DNA of 10,614 bases from CBDCFL01 sp050300875. Its GTDB lineage: Bacteria > Pseudomonadota > Alphaproteobacteria > Rhodobacterales > Rhodobacteraceae. The stretch is from the NCBI GenBank assembly GCA_050300875.1, contig JBNKYL010000044.1, positions 1 to 10,614 on the forward strand. Reading direction: 5' to 3'. This document shows, piece by piece, positions 7,008 through 10,614 of the stretch (the first letter of the stretch is position 1; each line of letters starts with the position of its first letter). Both the position numbers and the translations under genes were made by a program. Below the pieces are notes generated by a model. That model saw only the letters and a list, made by a program, of their open reading frames with translations, was not told the origin of the DNA and made no database searches.

Positions 7008-7330
7008 CTTGAGCGACTCGCATCTTTTGAAGACTGTGAACCTACAGCAAGGGTTCTTCGGAACCGGAGCAGTTGCAAAGGTCGGCGGAAGGGCGAGACG
7101 ATCCGATTTTCGGATCAGGTCGGACCGTCAAGAGAGCCAGGAAGCCAAAGAAAAAAGAAGGTTCATAGAGCCCGATTTTGGATATGGTGGATCAGGCCGA
7201 TGCAGCCGGAAACCTTCGGGCGACCGGCAGAGAGGAAAGCCGCAAGGCAGACCGATCAGGAAGGCGTCAGGATGGGTCGCAAGACCTGATGCGAGGACCG
7301 CGTCTAAGCACCTGACGTCTTTTCCTTTTT
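7008..7330 (+). ncRNA. Candidate structured non-coding RNA, unknown family
   Basis: This stretch encodes no credible protein but is full of plus-strand RNA structure. Seen hairpins are: CTGTG/TACAG (7034-7047); GGTTC-UUCG-GAACC (7052-7065); GATCCGA/TCGGATC with a 3-nt loop (7100-7116); GCCGG/CCGGC enclosing CC-UUCG-GG (7205-7228); GCC-GCAA-GGC (7239-7248); GGTC-GCAA-GACC (7275-7286). The 5' segment CTCGCATC (7017-7024) is exactly complementary to GATGCGAG (7288-7295) near the 3' end, with further pairing of 7008-7015 to 7301-7308. GCGTCAGG (7264-7271) can pair with either 7285-7292 or 7311-7318. The T-rich TCTTTTCCTTTTT (7318-7330) would end a transcript. UUCG and GCAA are stable loops only when read on the plus strand. 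Hallmarks of RNase P RNA, tmRNA, SRP RNA and 6S RNA were looked for and not found. The ends are approximate and no promoter was assigned. Confidence 0.5.
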
Positions 7331-7346
7331 CAGCACTCCTGAAAAA
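7326..7346. terminator. AT-rich inverted repeat at the RNA 3' end
   Basis: TTTTTCAG (7326-7333) and CTGAAAAA (7339-7346) form an exact 8-bp inverted repeat with a 5-nt loop. It overlaps the T-tract that ends the plus-strand RNA candidate. Its 3' arm gives the U5 that follows the 7351-7384 hairpin on the minus strand. It is weak as a hairpin alone but fits a shared terminator zone between facing transcripts. Confidence 0.4.
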
Positions 7347-7350
7347 TGCA

Positions 7351-7384
7351 CGGGGTCCGGCTGCTTGTCAGCAATCGGACCCCG
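7351..7384 (-). terminator. Probable intrinsic terminator for the minus-strand hydrolase
   Basis: CGGGGTCCG (7351-7359) and CGGACCCCG (7376-7384) form a perfect 9-bp stem, continued inside by GCTG/CAGC (7360-7363 with 7369-7372) past a 3-nt bulge. Read on the minus strand, T5 follows 4 nt after the stem (7346-7342). It lies 115 nt beyond the hydrolase stop. The sequence between it and that stop (7385-7498) holds no gene that I can see. Confidence 0.55.
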
Positions 7385-7498
7385 CCACGTCAGTGATGCA
7401 TACCGCGTCTTGCACCTATGTGTTCGATTTATACAAGCTAACCCGGCCTGGCAACCAGATGTTGTGGCGCTTTTGTTGGAATATCCACAATTTGCGCA

Positions 7499-8263
7499 TT
7501 AACCGCGCAGGAAGCTGCGCACCGCCGCTTCGAATTCCCGTGGCTTTTCGGCATGCAACCAATGGCCAGCACCTTTAAGACGGGCATGCACAACATCCGG
7601 GAACAGCGCGCGGATCCGCTCGCGATGTTCTTGTCCGACATAATGGCTGTCCGCGCCTGCCAGGAAAAACGTCTTTCCCGCAAATTGCCCACCGATATCC
7701 GGGAACCCGGTGATCTTTCCCATTTCGCGTGCCAGAACATCCAGGTTCAACCGCCAGCGCCGTTCCTTCAGGTCCAGCGACTGCAACAGGAAGGGCTTCA
7801 GCTCTTCCTCGATCCCAACCATCTGATCCGCCGCATCCGCCCGCGCCTCGACCGTGGCCAGATCAACCCCGCGCATCGCCTCGATCGGCCCCATCTGGCT
7901 GTGCGCATAGGCTACCGGCGCAATATCGGCGACCACCAGCTTGCGCACCCGGTCAGGCCAGGTCAGGGCCAACACCATCGCCGCCTTACCGCCCATCGAA
8001 TGGCCCAGCACATCGGCCTGCCCGCCGTAGCGCGCGATCACCTCGGCCAAATCAGCCGCCAGGTCGGCATATGAATGCGTATCATACCACGGGCTTTGCG
8101 CGTGATTCCGCATATCGACCGTGACCACGTGGCGCTCCTCGGCCAGCCTCCGGGCGATCACGCCCCAGTTGCGGCCAGACCCAAAAAGCCCATGCGCGAT
8201 AAGAAGGGGCGGCTTAGCCTTCGGTTCACCAAATGTGTAGGTTTCCAACATGAGCGCCGTCAT
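7499..8263 (-). CDS. Alpha/beta hydrolase, YbfF-type esterase
   Basis: This is a cytoplasmic alpha/beta-fold hydrolase, 254 residues, the same length as E. coli YbfF, an esterase acting on short acyl and acyl-CoA-type esters. Oxyanion-side HGLFGSGRNW lies at 24-33. The nucleophile elbow GHSMGG has Ser89, and the C-terminal GAGHWLHAEKP has His234. The acid is either Asp113 (VADIAPVAY) or the classical Asp205 (LAGADSHY). There is no signal peptide. The start at 8263 (MTALMLETYTF) is chosen because upstream codons do not look coding; the in-frame ATG at 8251 (MLETYTF) is an alternative, and neither has a good ribosome binding site. It stands alone on the minus strand, divergent from the membrane gene. 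The natural substrate is unknown. Confidence 0.88.
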   Translation of the reverse strand: MTALMLETYTFGEPKAKPPLLIAHGLFGSGRNWGVIARRLAEERHVVTVDMRNHAQSPWYDTHSYADLAADLAEVIARYGGQADVLGHSMGGKAAMVLALTWPDRVRKLVVADIAPVAYAHSQMGPIEAMRGVDLATVEARADAADQMVGIEEELKPFLLQSLDLKERRWRLNLDVLAREMGKITGFPDIGGQFAGKTFFLAGADSHYVGQEHRERIRALFPDVVHARLKGAGHWLHAEKPREFEAAVRSFLRG

Positions 8264-8274
8264 AGCGCGCCGCC

Positions 8275-8293
8275 GCGGCCAAGAGAAGGCCGC
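8275..8293. other. Short GC hairpin in the divergent intergenic region
   Basis: GCGGCC (8275-8280) and GGCCGC (8288-8293) are exact complements with a 7-nt loop, placed just upstream of the hydrolase start on the minus strand. A hairpin in its leader could explain the poor ribosome binding site, but in GC-rich DNA a 6-bp repeat may be chance. Confidence 0.25.
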
Positions 8294-8315
8294 ATCTGAA
8301 TGCCAGGACGCCGAT

Positions 8316-8329
8316 TTGACGGTGGTCAA
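8316..8329. promoter_or_regulatory. FNR/CRP-family type operator palindrome
   Basis: TTGACGGTGGTCAA is a perfect 5-bp inverted repeat with a 4-bp spacer. It has the TTGAY-N4-RTCAA / TTG-N8-CAA architecture bound by FnrL, FixK and Dnr/NnrR-type regulators in alphaproteobacteria. It is centred 48 nt... from nothing but the promoter below: its centre, 8322.5, lies about 41 bp before the start point predicted from the TATGAT at 8351-8356, the class II activator position. On the minus strand its TTGACC could overlap a hydrolase -35. Which regulator binds is unknown. Confidence 0.45.
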
Positions 8330-8350
8330 GGACAACCGGCGCACCGCGCC

Positions 8351-8356
8351 TATGAT
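8351..8356 (+). promoter_or_regulatory. Putative -10 box of the membrane-protein gene
   Basis: TATGAT matches TATAAT at five of six positions. There is no matching -35 at the normal spacing (8328-8333), as expected for an activator-dependent promoter. The palindrome at 8316-8329 would sit at about -41. The predicted start near 8363 would leave a leader of only about 15 nt carrying GGAGG (8366-8370). Confidence 0.4.
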
Positions 8357-8377
8357 CGCGCCAGTGGAGGATTTGAT

Positions 8378-9076
8378 ATGCATGATTTACTTGATGAAAA
8401 CGCGGAAATTCGCAGCCTTTGGGCCTGGGGCGGACGCGCAGGGATGGCCGGATCGGCTATCATGGTCGCGCTGTTTGTTTTCGTGGCCGTCATGGTTGGG
8501 GACGATCCGGAAACCGTTGTCGGATGGATCGAACGGTTCCCACGAATTGCCAACGCGCGGGTTGTGGAAAACGCGACCTATCTGGCGGTTCTGGCGCTTT
8601 GGATGCTGCACGTTGCCGCGCTTGGCCATCGGTTGATGGGCGCGTGCAAGCCGGCGGGTCTGTTCGCAATCATTCTAGGCGTTGTCGGGCTTGCTATCAT
8701 GGCCGTGGGGGCCCTGCCCCATATCGCAATGGGGCCGTTGTCTGACCTCTACTTTGCAAGCGATGACGTTGACAGGGCGACGTTGGCGCTGATCTTCAGG
8801 GCCAGTTGGTGGATGTTCGACGCGCTGCTGTTCACTGGGCTGGCGCTGGTGCCATTCGGTACGCTTCTTGCCGGGCTCGCCATGCGGCATGATGCGGGGT
8901 TCGGGCCGGGGTGGTCTCTGGCAGCTTACCTGCTGACCGCCGCCGGGCTGGTTGCCGCGATTGCGGTGTTGATCGAACCGGGATCATCGCTGGCCGCGTT
9001 CGGGGTTTTTGCGTTGGTCTTCTTTCACGCCGGGGTCGGCTGGCGCCTGACACGGATCGCGCGGGCACCAGCCTGA
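8378..9076 (+). CDS. Hypothetical six-helix integral membrane protein
   Basis: I do not recognise this family. The 232-residue product has a short charged cytoplasmic-looking N-terminus (MHDLLDENAEIRS), then six predicted membrane helices at about 21-41, 65-85, 93-114, 145-168, 179-199 and 202-222, and a basic C-terminal tail (RLTRIARAPA). There is no cleavable signal, soluble domain or cofactor motif. Scattered His residues (78, 84, 115, 217) near helix ends show no clear haem or metal pattern. The start is well set by GGAGG (8366-8370), 7 nt before the ATG; earlier in-frame starts back to 8300 lie in the regulatory region. It is preceded by an FNR-like palindrome and -10 box, suggesting oxygen- or nitric-oxide-linked expression. 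It ends 6 bp before the convergent glyA stop. Confidence 0.75.
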   Translation: MHDLLDENAEIRSLWAWGGRAGMAGSAIMVALFVFVAVMVGDDPETVVGWIERFPRIANARVVENATYLAVLALWMLHVAALGHRLMGACKPAGLFAIILGVVGLAIMAVGALPHIAMGPLSDLYFASDDVDRATLALIFRASWWMFDALLFTGLALVPFGTLLAGLAMRHDAGFGPGWSLAAYLLTAAGLVAAIAVLIEPGSSLAAFGVFALVFFHAGVGWRLTRIARAPA

Positions 9077-9082
9077 CGCAGG

Positions 9083-10369
9083 TCACATGCGATCGTAGAT
9101 CGGGAAGCGCCCGCAAAGCTCCAGCACTTCGGCTTTGACGGCGTTCTCGACGTCGGCGTTACCGTCTTCTCCATTGGCGGCAAGGCCGTCGACGACGCGG
9201 ATGATCCAGTCGGCGATCTGGCGAAACTCGGGTTCGCCAAAGCCGCGCGTGGTGCCGGCAGGCGTCCCAAGTCGGATGCCCGACGTGACCATCGGCTTTT
9301 CGGGGTCAAACGGGATGCCGTTCTTGTTGCAGGTGATGTTGGCCCGGCCCAGCGCCGCTTCGGTCGCGTTGCCTTTCACGCCCTTGGGACGCAGATCGAC
9401 CAGCATCACATGCGTGTCGGTGCCACCCGTGACGATGTCCAACCCGCCCTTCATCAGCTGATCGGCCAAAGCCTGGGCGTTCTTGATGACCTGGCCGGTG
9501 TATTCCTTGAATTCCGGCCGCAGCGCCTCGCCAAAGGCCACGGCCTTCGCGGCGATGACATGCATCAACGGCCCGCCCTGAATGCCGGGGAAGATCGCAG
9601 AGTTCACCTTCTTTGCGATATCTTCATCATTGGTCAGGATCATACCACCCCTGGGCCCGCGCAGGGTTTTGTGGGTGGTTGTGGTTGCAACATGTGCGTG
9701 CGGGAACGGGCTGGGGTGATGACCACCTGCCACCAGCCCAGCAAAATGCGCCATGTCCACAAGCAGATAAGCCCCTACACTGTCAGCAATTTCGCGCATC
9801 CGCGCAAAATCGATCTGCCGCGGAATGGCCGAACCACCGGCAATGATCAGCTTGGGCTGATGTTCCGCAGCCAATTCGGCCACCTGGTGATAATCGATAC
9901 GGCTGTCCTGCTTGCGCACGCCGTATTGGATGGCGTTGAACCACTTGCCGGACTGGTTTGGCGCCGCGCCGTGGGTCAGATGCCCGCCAGAGGCCAGGTT
10001 CATGCCCAAGATCGTGTCCCCCGGCTTCAGCAGCGCCTGATAGACGCCTTGGTTGGCCTGGCTGCCGGAATGCGGCTGGACGTTGGCGAATTCACACCCG
10101 AACAGCGCCTTGGCCCGGTCAATGGCCAGCTGCTCGGCCACATCCACATATTCGCAGCCGCCGTAATAGCGCCGTGCCGGATATCCTTCGGCATATTTGT
10201 TCGTCATCACCGAACCCTGCGCCTGCATCACGGCGAGGCTGACGATGTTTTCGGACGCGATCAGTTCGATCTCGTTGCGCTGACGCGTCAATTCCTTGCC
10301 GATCGCCGCAGAGATATCGGGATCGCGGTCGTTCAGGTTCTGGGTGAAGAATCCGGGGCTCGTGGTCAT
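9083..10369 (-). CDS. glyA: Serine hydroxymethyltransferase
   Basis: This PLP enzyme converts serine and tetrahydrofolate to glycine and 5,10-methylenetetrahydrofolate in the cytoplasm, the main one-carbon source; in serine-cycle organisms it also runs in reverse. The 428 residues are close to E. coli GlyA (417). Visible features are NEIELIASEN (32-41), KYAEGYPARRYYGG (58-71), LVDMAHFAGLVAGG (203-216) with the PLP-contacting Asp205 and His208, and VATTTTHKTLRGPRGG (227-242) with the Schiff-base Lys234. An open frame runs 66 codons further upstream, but the homologous start is MTTSPGFFTQNL at 10369, supported by AGGAG (minus strand, 10385-10381) about 11 nt before it. It is convergent with the membrane gene and divergent from the NAD kinase gene. 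Confidence 0.97.
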   Translation of the reverse strand: MTTSPGFFTQNLNDRDPDISAAIGKELTRQRNEIELIASENIVSLAVMQAQGSVMTNKYAEGYPARRYYGGCEYVDVAEQLAIDRAKALFGCEFANVQPHSGSQANQGVYQALLKPGDTILGMNLASGGHLTHGAAPNQSGKWFNAIQYGVRKQDSRIDYHQVAELAAEHQPKLIIAGGSAIPRQIDFARMREIADSVGAYLLVDMAHFAGLVAGGHHPSPFPHAHVATTTTHKTLRGPRGGMILTNDEDIAKKVNSAIFPGIQGGPLMHVIAAKAVAFGEALRPEFKEYTGQVIKNAQALADQLMKGGLDIVTGGTDTHVMLVDLRPKGVKGNATEAALGRANITCNKNGIPFDPEKPMVTSGIRLGTPAGTTRGFGEPEFRQIADWIIRVVDGLAANGEDGNADVENAVKAEVLELCGRFPIYDRM

Positions 10370-10411
10370 GTGCGGGGCAACTCCTGTTCGCGCGTGGCCA
10401 GTTTCTGGCGG

Positions 10412-10441
10412 CTTATAGTCAGAACCGGGCGCCCGAACCAA
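10412..10441 (-). promoter_or_regulatory. Weak candidate glyA promoter with a central palindrome
   Basis: On the minus strand TTGGTT (10441-10436) and TATAAG (10417-10412) are 18 nt apart, 43 nt upstream of the glyA ATG. The -35 match is poor (TTG only). The spacer holds the perfect 10-bp palindrome CGGGCGCCCG (10426-10435), which a repressor could use. No riboswitch was recognised in the 178 bp between glyA and the next gene. Confidence 0.3.
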
Positions 10442-10547
10442 TGGTGAAAACGACGCATGCCACCCGCATTGCGGCGCGCCACCACCGCCATTAGGGTTGC
10501 GTGACATGCCCACTCGGGCCAAGACTTTGCGCCACAAGGCAGGAATG

Positions 10548-10614
10548 ATGACTGACGCACCACGCATATGCTTTCTGGCCAGCGACGCCCCCGAAGCGCA
10601 GGACGCGCTTGCTT
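10548..10614 (+). CDS. nadK: NAD kinase, N-terminal fragment cut by window end
   Basis: Only the first 22 codons are present: MTDAPRICFLASDAPEAQDALA. This resembles the start of Rhodobacteraceae NAD kinases, in which a beta-strand (RICFLASDAPEAQ-like) opens the ATP-NAD kinase fold. The enzyme phosphorylates NAD to NADP. The reading frame is open to the window edge. AAGG (10536-10539) is the ribosome binding site; an ATG one codon earlier at 10545 is an equally possible start. The gene diverges from glyA. The diagnostic GGDG and NE/D motifs lie beyond the window, so the call rests on the N-terminus alone. Confidence 0.6.
   Translation, partial: MTDAPRICFLASDAPEAQDALA

Noticed and set aside
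6897..7010. Chromosomal replication origin
   Set aside because: Only a few imperfect DnaA-box-like sites are present, and none of the genes that normally flank alphaproteobacterial origins is in the window.
7008..7330. RNase P RNA, tmRNA, SRP RNA or 6S RNA
   Set aside because: A short GAGGAAAGCC (7232-7241) recalls RNase P, but ACAGAAA and the other conserved blocks are missing. There is no CCA-ending acceptor for tmRNA, no GGAAGGAAGCAGC-type SRP loop, and the 6S rod with a central bubble is not seen.
7462..7490. Inverted repeat TTGTGG / CCACAA next to the hydrolase stop
   Set aside because: Only 6 bp with a 17-nt spacer and no T-run; too weak to call a terminator or operator.
7009..7578. 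Open frame of 190 codons from a TTG start across the gene-free gap
   Set aside because: It has no ATG start and no ribosome binding site, uses AGA/AGG arginine codons heavily unlike the neighbours, runs through hairpins and T-tracts, and overlaps the opposite-strand hydrolase by 80 bp. The RNA structure explains the region better.
9410..10447. Plus-strand open frame of 345 codons opposite glyA
   Set aside because: It is antisense to glyA, whose protein motifs are unmistakable, and its translation shows no family resemblance.
10370..10567. Upstream extension of glyA to 10567
   Set aside because: It would overlap the divergent NAD kinase start. The extension is not seen in GlyA proteins, and a ribosome binding site supports 10369.

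Overview
The window looks like chromosomal DNA of a GC-rich alphaproteobacterium, most likely of the Rhodobacteraceae/Roseobacter group. This rests on protein style (Acs, GlyA, alpha/beta hydrolase and NAD kinase start all read like Rhodobacteraceae homologues), codon use and compact gene packing. No tRNA, rRNA, insertion sequence, phage gene or CRISPR array was seen.

Layout. (1) 1-3934, plus strand: the distal four genes of a branched-chain-amino-acid-type (HAAT) ABC importer: permeases livH-like and livM-like, then ATPases livG-like and livF-like. They are packed with 3-nt gaps or an 8-nt overlap. The substrate-binding protein is presumably just upstream, and a strong hairpin at 17-44 separates it from the permeases. 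(2) 3993-5933, plus: acetyl-CoA synthetase acs, behind another GC hairpin (3944-3964). (3) 5976-6896, plus: a ribokinase-type PfkB sugar kinase whose ribosome binding site lies inside a perfect hairpin (5942-5974). (4) 6897-7498: a 602-nt stretch with no credible protein gene. It holds a cluster of DnaA-box-like 9-mers, then a strongly structured, probably transcribed plus-strand RNA candidate of about 320 nt, then facing terminator-like hairpins. (5) 7499-8263, minus: a YbfF-type alpha/beta hydrolase. (6) 8378-9076, plus: an unrecognised six-helix membrane protein behind an FNR/CRP-type palindrome placed as in a class II activated promoter. (7) 9083-10369, minus: glyA, convergent with the membrane gene. 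(8) 10548-10614, plus: the first codons of a probable NAD kinase cut by the window end.

Functionally, the left half couples uptake of an organic substrate to acetate activation and to a pentose kinase. The four transporter genes are clearly one translationally coupled unit. Acs and the kinase follow on the same strand but each is set off by a GC-rich stem without a U-tract, so the block may be one operon with stepped expression. The right half holds independent housekeeping genes: GlyA (serine/glycine and one-carbon metabolism) and NadK (NADP supply).

The most interesting non-protein signals are the RNA candidate at about 7008-7330, which has two UUCG and two GCAA tetraloops that make sense on one strand only and 5'/3' end complementarity, and the FNR-like operator at 8316-8329.
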